A DNA stretch of 64,000 nucleotides from an uncultured Lachnospiraceae bacterium (GCA_910587935.1 CAJUNP010000008.1:27401-91400); one strand, 5' to 3'. Shown: positions 33,286 to 41,811, counted from the stretch's first letter. Notes: generated by a model not told the origin, from the sequence alone. Program-made: numbers and translations.

Positions 33286-34227
33286 ATGAGAAATTTCAGA
33301 AGATGTCCTTTGGTAATCATGTTGGCAGTATCGTTTTTAATATATGGGATTATGGCAGAGGTGCCGAAGGTGCTGGCTTTTGCCGAACAGAGAATGGGTA
33401 AAAGCGAGTACCGTGTGGAGAATCTTACGCAGTATCCAAAAGAAAAAGAAACCGTCAGTTTCAGTGGGCAGGTGTCGGGAGCATCTGTGTCGGACGGGGA
33501 TATATCCGGTGCGGATGTGACAGGAAACGGTTTGTCAGGAAATGAAGTGTCCATGAATGGCGTATCGGGAAGTGATGTGGCGGGACAGCCGGTTTCCGCA
33601 AACAATAATCCGGGTTATAATGAACCGGAATTTACACAGGTTGACGACGCATATTTTGCGGATGCGCTGTTTATCGGAGATTCCAGAACCGTGGGTCTGT
33701 ATACGTATTCCGGTATGGAGCAGGCAGAATTTTATGCGTCTACGGGATTAACGGTTTACAAAGTTTTTGATGCAAAGATTGTACCGGTTCCCGGAAGTAA
33801 GGCTAAAATTACGGTGGAAGAAGCGCTGAAACAGAAACAGTTTGGCAAGATTTATTTTATGGTCGGAATCAACGAGATGGGAACGGGAACGGTGGACAGC
33901 TTTATGGAAGCCTATGCGGGAGTGGTGGCGCGCCTGCAGGAACTGCAGCCGGATGCACTGATTTTTGTGCAGGCAATTATGCGTGTCACAACAGAGCGTT
34001 CCGATCAGGGAGATTACATTAACAATCCCGGAATTGACGAGAGAAATGACAGGATTGCCCGGCTGGCGGATAATGAGAAAATTTTTTATCTGGATGTAAA
34101 TCCAGAAATAAGCGATAATTCCGGAGGATTAGTTGCAGATTATACCTTTGACGGAGTTCATTTAAAAGCGGAATATATTTCGATTTGGACTGATTATCTT
34201 GCATCGCATGGGATTTTGCGTGAATAA
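33286..34227 (+). CDS. Secreted/membrane-anchored SGNH hydrolase-like protein
   Basis: 313 residues. An N-terminal uncleaved signal anchor (about 9-31) leads to a low-complexity linker (60-104) of nine five-residue units and then an SGNH/GDSL domain. Block I is FIGDSRTVGL with Ser133, the Asn block is GINEMGTGT, and the catalytic dyad block is DGVHLK with Asp289 and His292. It faces outside the cell. It follows the MBOAT gene by 30 bp, so it probably carries out the final O-acyl transfer to (or removal from) a wall polymer or exopolysaccharide. The acceptor is unknown. Confidence 0.87.
   Translation: MRNFRRCPLVIMLAVSFLIYGIMAEVPKVLAFAEQRMGKSEYRVENLTQYPKEKETVSFSGQVSGASVSDGDISGADVTGNGLSGNEVSMNGVSGSDVAGQPVSANNNPGYNEPEFTQVDDAYFADALFIGDSRTVGLYTYSGMEQAEFYASTGLTVYKVFDAKIVPVPGSKAKITVEEALKQKQFGKIYFMVGINEMGTGTVDSFMEAYAGVVARLQELQPDALIFVQAIMRVTTERSDQGDYINNPGIDERNDRIARLADNEKIFYLDVNPEISDNSGGLVADYTFDGVHLKAEYISIWTDYLASHGILRE
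33463..33597 (+). repeat. Nine-unit pentapeptide-periodic linker in the SGNH protein
   Basis: Residues 60-104 split cleanly into SGQVS, GASVS, DGDIS, GADVT, GNGLS, GNEVS, MNGVS, GSDVA, GQPVS: a G-x-x-(V/I/L)-(S/T/A) period of 15 bases without exact DNA copies. Confidence 0.85.
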
Positions 34228-34256
34228 ATATCATGATAAAGTACGCCAACTTTTTC

Positions 34257-34285
34257 TTGACGATGGAACCTCTATTAGATAAGAT
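34257..34285 (+). promoter_or_regulatory. Promoter of the uracil permease gene
   Basis: TTGACG and TAAGAT with a 17-base spacer; transcription is expected to start at about 34292. Confidence 0.75.
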
Positions 34286-34292
34286 GGTAGTT

Positions 34293-34310
34293 AGGGTTTG
34301 TACAAACCCT
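34293..34310. promoter_or_regulatory. Perfect 18-bp palindrome at the transcription start
   Basis: AGGGTTTGTACAAACCCT is fully self-complementary and starts one base after the predicted start site of the permease transcript. It is more likely a repressor operator than an attenuator, because no T-run or competing helix follows. Confidence 0.7.
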
Positions 34311-34355
34311 GACTGACAATTTTATGCAGAATACTACTGAGGAGGGGTTCAATCA

Positions 34356-35723
34356 ATGAGTGACAAAAAACAAAAAACAGTTCTTGGCGAAGGGGCAATT
34401 TATGACGCCAGGCAGCTGGGGGTACCCAGGATGCTGATTTTGGGCATACAGCATATGTTTGCCATGTTTGGGGCAACCGTACTGGTTCCGGCGTTAACCG
34501 GACTGAGTGTTTCCACGACATTATTATTTGCAGGTCTTGGAACGTTTCTGTTTCATTTCCTGACGAAGGGAAAAGTGCCGGCGTTTCTGGGTTCTTCCTT
34601 TGCTTATCTGGCAGGCTACTGGGCCATTGCGCCGAACGGTGAGATGGAGCTCCTTCCCTATGCCTGTTTCGGCGTTGCCTGTTCCGGCCTGCTGTATCTG
34701 ATACTTTCCGGATGTATCAAAGCGTTCGGTACGTCCAAGGTAATGAAATTTTTTCCTCCCATTGTGACGGGGCCGATTATTATTGCTATCGGTCTTACGC
34801 TTTCCCAATCCGCTATAGACAATTGTACAACTAACTGGTGGATCGCTTTGATAGCCATTGTCGTTGTGGTTGTCTGCAATATCTGGGGGAAAGGAATGAT
34901 TAAGATTATTCCCATTATTCTGGGGGTGCTTGCCTCTTATATTGTGGCGGCCGTTACCGGCAATGTAGATTTTACAACCGTTAAAGAAGCGGCATGGATC
35001 GGACTTCCCGTTGCGTGGGACAGTACGGTATTTTCCATTTTTTCCAATCTGGACGTTTCCCTTCTGATTACTTCGGTAATCACGATTATGCCGATTGCGC
35101 TTGCAACTATGGTAGAGCATATTGGGGATGTTTCCGCAATTTCCTCCACAGTAGGACAGAATTATATTAAGTCTCCCGGACTTCACCGTACCTTGCTTGG
35201 CGACGGTGTTGCGACGATTCTGGCATCTTTGTTCGGAGCTCCTGCGAATACGACCTACGGTGAGAACACCGGCGTACTGTCTCTTACCAAAGTGTTTGAC
35301 CCGCTGGTAATCCGTCTGGCGGCAGGGTTCGCTATTCTGTTTTCTTTCTCGCCGAAGATCGAAGCTTTAATCAGCGCCATGCCCGCGGCAACCATCGGCG
35401 GCGTATCGTTGGTTCTTTACGGTATGATTTCTGCGGTCGGCGTACGTAACGTGGTTGAGACCAAAGTGGATTTTTCCAAAAGCCGTAATGTTATTATTGC
35501 AGCTTTGATTCTGGTGTTGTCTATCGGAATTAAGTACAGCGCGGCGGGCGCCGTTGCTTTTCAGATCGGGAGCGTCAGCATCAGCTTAAGCGGACTTGCA
35601 ATCGGTGCGTTTGTGGGAATTGTGCTGAATGCGGTTCTGCCCGGTAAGGATTATCTATTTGATGAAGAGACTCCCGGTGATACAGGCGTTAACTTTGAGA
35701 TGAATGCCGGAAAAAATAAATAG
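34356..35723 (+). CDS. uraA: Uracil/xanthine permease (NCS2 family, UraA-like)
   Basis: 455 residues, about 12-14 membrane helices. Marks are LGIQHMFAMFGATVLVP near residue 29, FLGSSFAYLAG, PPIVTGPIIIAIGLTLS, AIATMVEHIGD-like segment near 245 with the substrate-binding Glu, and GAPANTTYGENTGVL near 290, the NCS2 signature. These fit the UraA branch, which imports uracil with protons. RBS GAGGAGGGG. A palindrome overlies its transcription start and a terminator follows, so it is a single-gene unit. Xanthine or another pyrimidine cannot be excluded. Confidence 0.93.
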   Translation: MSDKKQKTVLGEGAIYDARQLGVPRMLILGIQHMFAMFGATVLVPALTGLSVSTTLLFAGLGTFLFHFLTKGKVPAFLGSSFAYLAGYWAIAPNGEMELLPYACFGVACSGLLYLILSGCIKAFGTSKVMKFFPPIVTGPIIIAIGLTLSQSAIDNCTTNWWIALIAIVVVVVCNIWGKGMIKIIPIILGVLASYIVAAVTGNVDFTTVKEAAWIGLPVAWDSTVFSIFSNLDVSLLITSVITIMPIALATMVEHIGDVSAISSTVGQNYIKSPGLHRTLLGDGVATILASLFGAPANTTYGENTGVLSLTKVFDPLVIRLAAGFAILFSFSPKIEALISAMPAATIGGVSLVLYGMISAVGVRNVVETKVDFSKSRNVIIAALILVLSIGIKYSAAGAVAFQIGSVSISLSGLAIGAFVGIVLNAVLPGKDYLFDEETPGDTGVNFEMNAGKNK

Positions 35724-35738
35724 TTTATAACTATGTGG

Positions 35739-35775
35739 GACAGCCTGCGGCCATTGCGCTGCAGGCTGTCTTTTA
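35739..35775 (+). terminator. Terminator after the permease gene
   Basis: GACAGCCTGC (35739-35748) pairs exactly with GCAGGCTGTC (35761-35770), followed by TTTT. Confidence 0.88.
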
Positions 35776-35807
35776 TGTTGACTTTTTTGGACTTTATGTC
35801 ACAGTGG

Positions 35808-35836
35808 TTGTGAAAGCGGTAAAAGATGTCTATAAT
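35808..35836 (+). promoter_or_regulatory. Promoter of the LytTR/GHKL operon
   Basis: TTGTGA and a perfect TATAAT are separated by 17 bases, 30 bp before the first gene. Two nearby similar motifs (TGACTTTTTT and GGACTTTATG, 35779-35798) could be LytTR half-sites for autoregulation, a guess only. Confidence 0.7.
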
Positions 35837-35865
35837 AAGAATGTAGATCGGGGGGCGGCCAGAAT

Positions 35866-36597
35866 ATGAAAATTGCAGTTTGCGACGATGAGAAAGTCAT
35901 TTTACATAAACTGGAACAGATATTGAGCGAATACCAAAGCCAGCCGGTGCAGGCCGTATTTTTTGAGAGCGGGGAATCGCTTTTGGAATCGGAAGAAAAT
36001 TTTGACGTTATGATTCTGGATATTGATATGGAAGGGATGAACGGAATCCAGGCGGCGGAACAGATCCGGAGACGGGATAAGAAAGTCAGGATTATTTATC
36101 TGACAAACTATGCGGATTATTCGTTGTTTGCTTTTAAGGTTCATGCTTTTGCTTATATATTGAAAAATGAGAACTGGGATCAGGTAAAAAAAGAGCTTTA
36201 TAAACAGCTTGATGAAGTTATTTTTTATCTGGAAAAGGAACCGGCGCAGGAACTGGAATTTTTGACGGAGCAGGGACATATAGTCCTGCCATGCAGAGAA
36301 ATTTTCTATTTTGAATATCAAAACAGAAAAGTACGTATGGTAACCGGGCAGGGATATTATGACCTGAAAAAGAAAATTACGGATGTGGCATCTGAAATGA
36401 AAAAATGGGATTTTGGCGTTCCGCACAAGAGTTTTGTAGTAAACCTGTATCAGATCCGCTCCATCAAGGGAAATGATCTTTGCTTAAGCGACGGAACTTT
36501 GCTGCCCCTGTCGGGCAAAAAGGCGGCCGGTTTCCGGAAAGAACTGAATCAGTATCTGGTGCAGCGCATTAACGTGGGAAGGAAGAACGGAGTATGA
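35866..36597 (+). CDS. LytTR family response regulator (AgrA-like)
   Basis: 243 residues. The receiver domain (1-120) has the acidic pair Asp7-Asp8, the phosphoacceptor Asp52 in MILDIDM, and a Thr/Lys output face (YLTNYADY, YILKN). The LytTR DNA-binding domain (about 140-240) contains EIFYFEYQNRKV, FGVPHKSFVVNLYQI and LPLSGKKAAGF. It overlaps the kinase gene by 4 bp (ATGA), so the two form one two-component system. The AgrA/AgrC class normally senses peptides. Confidence 0.93.
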   Translation: MKIAVCDDEKVILHKLEQILSEYQSQPVQAVFFESGESLLESEENFDVMILDIDMEGMNGIQAAEQIRRRDKKVRIIYLTNYADYSLFAFKVHAFAYILKNENWDQVKKELYKQLDEVIFYLEKEPAQELEFLTEQGHIVLPCREIFYFEYQNRKVRMVTGQGYYDLKKKITDVASEMKKWDFGVPHKSFVVNLYQIRSIKGNDLCLSDGTLLPLSGKKAAGFRKELNQYLVQRINVGRKNGV

Positions 36598-37913
36598 CTT
36601 TGCTGACAGTTATTACGTATTTGATCATTCCTGTTTTGGGAAGCGTATTTCTGTTTTATACCCTGGCAGACGCCATAATCAAAATGGGATGCAATTTAAA
36701 AGTAAAGAAAAAGCAGAGGATACCTGCATTTGTACTTTACAGTGCAGCCGCACTTTTGGTTATTTTATGTTTTCCGCCGGAGTGGACATCAATTATCAGT
36801 TTTCTGACGTTGGTGGCGGGACTTCCCGTTATGGGCCATATTTTCTGTAATTCCGGAAGAATTTATGTGGTGTATTATGTGGGACTGACTATGGCGGCGT
36901 TTGTGCTGGATATATTGCTGAGCGTTTTCTACCAGTATATGATTCAGGCGGGGATGATTTATTTTATTCAGGCGGAATTTTATAATCTTGTATATATTGC
37001 AGGATCAAAACTGATTACGTTTATGCTGGCTAAGGGTTACGTTTATCTGGTAAGGAAAAAGGAAAGTCAGGAAATTTCCAGGAAACAATATTACGCCAGT
37101 CTGCTGCTGCCGTTTACCAGCATCATATATGTATACACGCTTCTCCATTTCATGCAGGTATATCTGGCGGAAAGTTCCGTATGGCTGTTTCTGGTGAATA
37201 TAGTCATGATTATGGGTTTAAATATTTATTATCCCATTCAGGAAAAAAACAGAGACGAAGCGTTCCGGCGGGACTTGGACCGTACCTGGGAAGAACTGGA
37301 ACATAAACGGTACGAAGAGCTGGAGAGAAAGCTGGCCCAGTCACAGAGTATGCTGCATGATATCCGGGGGCATGTACAGACAATGGAGCGTCTCTATCAG
37401 GAGAGCGCATCCGTACAGGCGCAGGAATATGCAAAAAGCTTTCACCAGATGTTGAATGAACTGGGGGAGCAGTACTATACGGATAACCGGGTTTTGAATA
37501 TTATTCTGAATGATAAGGCGCGTATGATGAAACAGCTCCGGATCGAACCGGAGATTTTAGTCAGGGAGCTGGAGCTTACCGGCTATAAGGATACGGATAT
37601 CACCATTATTTTTGGCAATCTGCTGGATAATGCCATAGAGGCGTTAAGAAAAAGCAAAGATAAAAGCTTTCAAATGCGTGCGGGGCGCATCGGGGATTTT
37701 ATGAGCTTTGTTATATCTAATGGTAATGACGGCGACGAAGGGAGGACGGAAGCCCGTATAAAAAAAGGAAAGGAGTTTCAGGGAATCGGACTGCGCAATG
37801 TGGAGCGCAGCGTGGAAAAATATCAGGGAGAAATAGAATATGAAGCGCAGGGAAATCGCTTTGTTGTAAAGCTGATGCTGCCTGTGGGAAAAATGGAAAG
37901 AGAGGAAGGATAA
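36594..37913 (+). CDS. GHKL-domain sensor histidine kinase (AgrC-like)
   Basis: 439 residues. Six or so hydrophobic helices fill the first 210 residues, followed by a coiled coil (EEKNRDEAFRRDLDRTWEEL), the phospho-histidine region QSMLHDIRGHVQTME, and a GHKL ATPase domain with N-box NLLDNAIEAL and G-box GIGLRNVER. The architecture is that of AgrC-type peptide-sensing kinases. Downstream come an intramembrane protease and a lipoprotein, 1 and 7 bases apart, so the whole unit is co-transcribed. The ligand is unknown. Confidence 0.92.
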   Translation: MTLLTVITYLIIPVLGSVFLFYTLADAIIKMGCNLKVKKKQRIPAFVLYSAAALLVILCFPPEWTSIISFLTLVAGLPVMGHIFCNSGRIYVVYYVGLTMAAFVLDILLSVFYQYMIQAGMIYFIQAEFYNLVYIAGSKLITFMLAKGYVYLVRKKESQEISRKQYYASLLLPFTSIIYVYTLLHFMQVYLAESSVWLFLVNIVMIMGLNIYYPIQEKNRDEAFRRDLDRTWEELEHKRYEELERKLAQSQSMLHDIRGHVQTMERLYQESASVQAQEYAKSFHQMLNELGEQYYTDNRVLNIILNDKARMMKQLRIEPEILVRELELTGYKDTDITIIFGNLLDNAIEALRKSKDKSFQMRAGRIGDFMSFVISNGNDGDEGRTEARIKKGKEFQGIGLRNVERSVEKYQGEIEYEAQGNRFVVKLMLPVGKMEREEG

Positions 37914-37914
37914 A

Positions 37915-38712
37915 ATGGAAACAGGATGGATGACTGCGGCAGGATTGGGAATCGGACTTCTTTTATGCTGCATTCCGGCTATTGCAGGATTTGTTTTGAT
38001 ACAGATCAAGTACAGGAAAAGCGTACTGCCCTTTTTTATGGGTGCGGCGGCTTTTATTGTTTCACAGCTGCTGCTGCGGACGCCGTTGCTGCAGCTTGTG
38101 CTTCCCCGGTTTCAATGGTATGTAGCCATGTCTGTGCAGAATTATTATGGGTATTGGATTTTTCTGGGGATGACGGCGGGAATTTTTGAAGAGACCGCAA
38201 GATGGATTTGCTTTCGCTATCTGTTAAAAAAACGCCGCCGTTTTTCGGACGGGATTGTGTTTGGCCTTGGACACGGCGGAGCGGAAGCGCTTCTGATTAC
38301 GGGGATCGGTTATCTGAACAATTTTATTGTGGCCTGGGTTCTTGCAGGAGGCGGAAACCTGACTCAAAGCTTTGGAATTGAAGAACCGCTGGCGTCCCAG
38401 ATTGCGCAGCAGTTTCAGCAGCTTACCTTTTTAGGGAGCATGGCGGGAGCCGTCGAGAGAATTCTGGCGCTTACGATGCACGTGGGATTTACGATGATTG
38501 TATTTTACGGAGTGAAGAGAGGAAAATCTCTGCCGGCTCTTTTGGCGGCAATTCTGGTCCATGGGATTATCGATGCTTCCATAGGATTCTGGCAGGCGGC
38601 AGGCGTAACCGGATGGGCTCTGGAAGGAATATTTGCCGTTTATACGGCAGCGCTTGTGGTTTGGGTATTTATATGTTATAAAAAATTAAGTAAAGAAGAA
38701 AGAGAGGCATAG
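37915..38712 (+). CDS. YhfC family intramembrane (glutamic-type) protease
   Basis: 265 residues, about seven membrane helices. The active-site motifs of the YhfC/CPBP-like families are visible: FEETARW with Glu92-Glu93 and Arg96, GHGGAEA with His120 and Glu124, and LVHGIID near residue 223. These enzymes cut peptide bonds in the membrane. Coupled to the kinase gene (1 bp gap; GAGGAAGGA before the ATG), it may process the lipoprotein encoded next, or a signal peptide, for the AgrC-like kinase, as CPBP proteases such as MroQ act in Agr signalling. This role is inference. Confidence 0.87.
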   Translation: METGWMTAAGLGIGLLLCCIPAIAGFVLIQIKYRKSVLPFFMGAAAFIVSQLLLRTPLLQLVLPRFQWYVAMSVQNYYGYWIFLGMTAGIFEETARWICFRYLLKKRRRFSDGIVFGLGHGGAEALLITGIGYLNNFIVAWVLAGGGNLTQSFGIEEPLASQIAQQFQQLTFLGSMAGAVERILALTMHVGFTMIVFYGVKRGKSLPALLAAILVHGIIDASIGFWQAAGVTGWALEGIFAVYTAALVVWVFICYKKLSKEEREA

Positions 38713-38719
38713 GAAGAGA

Positions 38720-39160
38720 ATGAAAGGATTAGCGGAGAATGTAAAAATGGGAACATGGATGATATTGCTGGCGGCAGGATTGATGTTAATCGGTCTGACA
38801 GCGTGCGGCGTTTCGCAAAAGCTTTCGGAGGATTTCGATGAAACCGAAGTGAAAGCGGCGGCAGAAGCCCTGGTCGGGTATATTAACGAGGACGATCTGG
38901 AGGGACTTTGTTCCGTACCTATGAGCGACCTTATGAAGGAAGCGATGACCGTGGAGCAGATGGAAGCCGTTTTGGAGCAGAATTTAGGAAACAGAGGCGC
39001 CTTTGTGGAATATAAAAGTAATGTGGCGGTAGGCGGGAAAGATTCCGAAGGCGTCGACGCGGCGGTTGCAGTGGTGGTTGCAAAGTACGAGAATAAGACG
39101 GTAACGTATACAATAAGCTATGATAAAGAGATGAATTTAATCGGATTTTATTTAAAGTAA
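38720..39160 (+). CDS. DUF3887-type lipoprotein
   Basis: 146 residues. An N-terminal signal peptide with a hydrophobic core (MILLAAGLMLIGLTAC, lipobox Cys29), then a small alpha+beta domain resembling DUF3887: KAAAEALVGYINEDDLEGLC near residue 45 and a C-terminal NKTVTYTISYDKEMNLIGFYLK-like strand pair. It is anchored outside the membrane. As the last gene of the LytTR/GHKL/protease operon, it may be the sensed or processed component. Its signal sequence is unusually long before the hydrophobic core. Confidence 0.8.
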   Translation: MKGLAENVKMGTWMILLAAGLMLIGLTACGVSQKLSEDFDETEVKAAAEALVGYINEDDLEGLCSVPMSDLMKEAMTVEQMEAVLEQNLGNRGAFVEYKSNVAVGGKDSEGVDAAVAVVVAKYENKTVTYTISYDKEMNLIGFYLK

Positions 39161-39171
39161 AGGGTGAGCGT

Positions 39172-40149
39172 ATGTATATTGCGGATATGCACTGCGATAC
39201 AATTTATGAGCTGCTTCTGAAAGAGGAGCGGGGCGAGCCTGCACAGTTAAGGGAGAACGATCTGCATATAGATCTGCGGAGAATGAAAGAAGCGGGGTAT
39301 ATACTTCAAAATTTTGCTTTATTTGTAAACCGGGAGAAATGGCCTCATGCTACAAAGCGGGCGGAAGAAATGCTGGCCCTTTACGAGCGGGAAATCAAAA
39401 AGAATACGGACTTGATTGCTCCCGTGTTTTGCTTTGGAGATATAGAGTTAAATCAGGCAGCAGGGAAAATGTCGGCAGTCCTGGCCCTGGAAGAAGGCGG
39501 GATTTTACAGGGAAGCAGAGAGCTTCTGGAACATTTTTTTGAAAAGGGAGTCCGCATGATTACGCTTACATGGAATTACCCCAATGAAATCGGGTATCCC
39601 AATATGAGTAAAGATTTGTTTACCCCGGATGTGGAACACGGCCTGACGGATACCGGCAGGGAGCTAGTGGAGGCTATGGAGCGTCTGGGTGTAATTGTGG
39701 ATGTTTCACACTTATCGGACGCCGGTTTTTATGATGTGGCGGAGTGCACAGGGAAACCTTTTGTGGCAAGCCATTCTAACGCAAGGAGCGTATGCGGCGC
39801 AGTTCGGAATTTAACGGATTCTATGATCCGGATTTTAGGTGAGCGTGGCGGCTTGACAGGACTGAATTTTTGTCCGGATTTTTTGACAACGCCGGTTATC
39901 GGGAAAGAAAATCCGGGTACTCTGGAGGCGGCAGTTAACCATGCAAGGCATATCACGGACGTGGGAGGAATCGACGTGCTGGGGCTTGGAAGTGATTTTG
40001 ACGGGATTGGCGGACATCGGGAGCTGCCCGGTGCACAGACGGTTCCGTTGTTGGCGGAAGCGCTTGGAAAAGGCGGTTTTAAGGCGTCGGAAATCGATAA
40101 GATTCTAAGCGGAAACGTTTTGCGGGTATACCGGGAAGTGTTTTCATAA
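39172..40149 (+). CDS. Membrane dipeptidase (renal dipeptidase family, M19)
   Basis: 325 residues. Zinc-binding marks are the N-terminal DMHCDT (HxD), VLALEEGGIL (the bridging Glu), DVSHLSDAGFYDV with His, FVASHSNARSVCG with His and Arg, and GLGSDFDGIG with the conserved Asp. It cleaves dipeptides, often with D-residues. No signal peptide, so probably cytoplasmic. It starts 11 bases after the lipoprotein gene, with GGGTGA ahead, and may be part of the same transcript, with the acyltransferase-like gene following 9 bp later. Confidence 0.93.
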   Translation: MYIADMHCDTIYELLLKEERGEPAQLRENDLHIDLRRMKEAGYILQNFALFVNREKWPHATKRAEEMLALYEREIKKNTDLIAPVFCFGDIELNQAAGKMSAVLALEEGGILQGSRELLEHFFEKGVRMITLTWNYPNEIGYPNMSKDLFTPDVEHGLTDTGRELVEAMERLGVIVDVSHLSDAGFYDVAECTGKPFVASHSNARSVCGAVRNLTDSMIRILGERGGLTGLNFCPDFLTTPVIGKENPGTLEAAVNHARHITDVGGIDVLGLGSDFDGIGGHRELPGAQTVPLLAEALGKGGFKASEIDKILSGNVLRVYREVFS

Positions 40150-40158
40150 TGGGAGGAT

Positions 40159-40935
40159 TTGACAGAAAGCAGGGACAAAAGATTGGAAAAGGAAAGATAT
40201 TTTATGTTGGACGCTCTGCGGGGATGCTGCCTGGTCAGCATGATTCTTTATCACACCGCGTGGGACTGCGTATACATATTCGGAGTAAATCTGCCGTGGT
40301 TTCGTACGGAGTATGCTTATCTGTGGCAGCAAAGTATCTGTTGGACATTTATTCTACTGGCCGGGTTTTGCGCGCCCTTCAGTAAGAGCGGCTATAAACG
40401 CGGCGGAATTGTATTTTTCTGGGGCGCGGTGATTATGCTGGCAACCTGTTTGTTTATGCCGGATAATAAAGTGCTGTTCGGAATATTAACTTTATTAGGA
40501 AGCTGTATGCTGCTTACGTCTTTGCTTAAGCGGTTTCTGTCAAAGCTTCCCGCATTGCCGGGGATGCTTGCCAGCTTCCTTCTGTTTATTCTTCTTCGTA
40601 ATGTGAATAACGGATATCTGGGGTTTGAACGGTGGAAGCCGGTAAAACTGCCGGTCTGTCTGTATCGGAATTATTTTACGGCGTTCCTCGGATTTCCTGT
40701 GGCCGGATTTTCGTCGTCGGATTATTTTGCGGTGATTCCCTGGCTGTTTCTTTTTCTGACTGGATATTTTGCACATTTTATCATTATGAAAAGCCGCGCG
40801 GCGGAAGTCTTAAAAAAGCGGACGGGGAGAGCTCTGATTTGGATGGGGCAGAACTCTCTGTTTTTGTATGTGCTCCATCAGCCGGTGGTTTATTCTGTTC
40901 TTTTCGCGGCGTCAAAATTAATTAAAGCCTCGTAA
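40159..40935 (+). CDS. Heparan-alpha-glucosaminide N-acetyltransferase-like membrane protein (DUF1624)
   Basis: 258 residues and about seven membrane helices. The N-terminal motif ERYFMLDALRGCCLVSMILYH with a conserved Asp-Ala-Leu-Arg-Gly and the downstream WLFLFLTGYFAHF and NSLFLYVLHQPV are characteristic of the HGSNAT_cat/acyltransferase_3-like family. It may acylate an envelope sugar. The start is a TTG at 40159 just after GGGAGGA; an ATG at 40204 would remove part of the conserved N-terminus upstream of the first helix. Its last 46 bases overlap the convergent HAD gene. Confidence 0.82.
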   Translation: MTESRDKRLEKERYFMLDALRGCCLVSMILYHTAWDCVYIFGVNLPWFRTEYAYLWQQSICWTFILLAGFCAPFSKSGYKRGGIVFFWGAVIMLATCLFMPDNKVLFGILTLLGSCMLLTSLLKRFLSKLPALPGMLASFLLFILLRNVNNGYLGFERWKPVKLPVCLYRNYFTAFLGFPVAGFSSSDYFAVIPWLFLFLTGYFAHFIIMKSRAAEVLKKRTGRALIWMGQNSLFLYVLHQPVVYSVLFAASKLIKAS

Positions 40936-41708
40936 AAGTCCTTTATGGCGTTATAACGGTAAGTGGGCGGAAAATTTGTATCTGCAAGGTCGCCGGGGGA
41001 CGCTTCGCCGGTAAAAACCACGCAGGTGTCTACGCCGGCCCGTATTCCGCAGGCAATATCCGTATACAGGCGGTCACCGATTACGATGGTCTGCTCTTTT
41101 GAAAAACCGGAGACCTCAAGGCAGTACCGTACGACTTCCTCACTGGGTTTTCCAAGATATACGGGTGTTTTTCCGGTAGCGTATTCGATCATTTTGCACA
41201 TGGCTCCGCAGTCCGGTACGAATCCAAAGTCCACGGGACAGCACAGATCCGGATTGGTAGCGTAAAAAGGCGCTTCGGAGGAGGACAGCGCCTGACAGAC
41301 GGCAGTCAGCTTGCCATAGGTCAGCTCGCTGTCATAGGCGGCTACCACACAGGCAATGCCGGGTTCCGCGTCTTGTGTGACCGTCAGGCCGTTATTTCTC
41401 AATTCCCGGATAAAAGAGGCCGTTCCCATAACAAAAATTTTTTGGCCTGTGAAATGTTTTTTTAAAAAACGGATGGTCATGAAGCCGGAGGTAATAAATT
41501 GTTCTTCATCGGTTTTCAAGTGAAAACAGGTTTCAAATTTTTCCACGTAGTCCCGGCCGCTTTTGGTGGAGTTATTGGTAATGTAGTAAGCACGGCCGCC
41601 GATGCGTTCAATATACGCAAGCAGCTCCCTGCTGCCTTCGTACAGAGTGTTCCCAACGGCAATCGTCCCGTCTATATCAAACAGAAACAGTTTCTTTTCA
41701 TGAAGCAT
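40890..41708 (-). CDS. HAD superfamily phosphatase (class IIA, NagD-like)
   Basis: 272 residues. Motif I is LFDIDGT with the nucleophile Asp, motif II is the YYITNNSTKSG loop, and motif III/IV is IVIGDRLYTDIACGIRAG. The cap (about 90-180, with GKPSEEV) is the C2A type of 4-nitrophenylphosphatase/NagD enzymes that act on small phosphometabolites such as nucleotides or sugar phosphates. ATG 41708 has AGGAGG 7 bases ahead; a longer in-frame start has none. It is divergent from the lysine-riboswitch unit. Confidence 0.92.
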   Translation of the reverse strand: MLHEKKLFLFDIDGTIAVGNTLYEGSRELLAYIERIGGRAYYITNNSTKSGRDYVEKFETCFHLKTDEEQFITSGFMTIRFLKKHFTGQKIFVMGTASFIRELRNNGLTVTQDAEPGIACVVAAYDSELTYGKLTAVCQALSSSEAPFYATNPDLCCPVDFGFVPDCGAMCKMIEYATGKTPVYLGKPSEEVVRYCLEVSGFSKEQTIVIGDRLYTDIACGIRAGVDTCVVFTGEASPGDLADTNFPPTYRYNAIKDFYEALINFDAAKRTE

Positions 41709-41811
41709 ATAATTCCTCCTTGTCTTGTCTGCAATATCATAGCATGAGTTAATAAAAATCACAATCAATTCCATGGAATATCGAAAAAAGGGTACGCTAC
41801 GAAATTTTTGC

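Noticed and set aside
36978..37080. An AgrD-like short peptide gene near the LytTR/GHKL pair
   Set aside because: I looked for a short frame with a leader and Cys core between 35724 and 39172 and saw none; intergenic gaps are too short.
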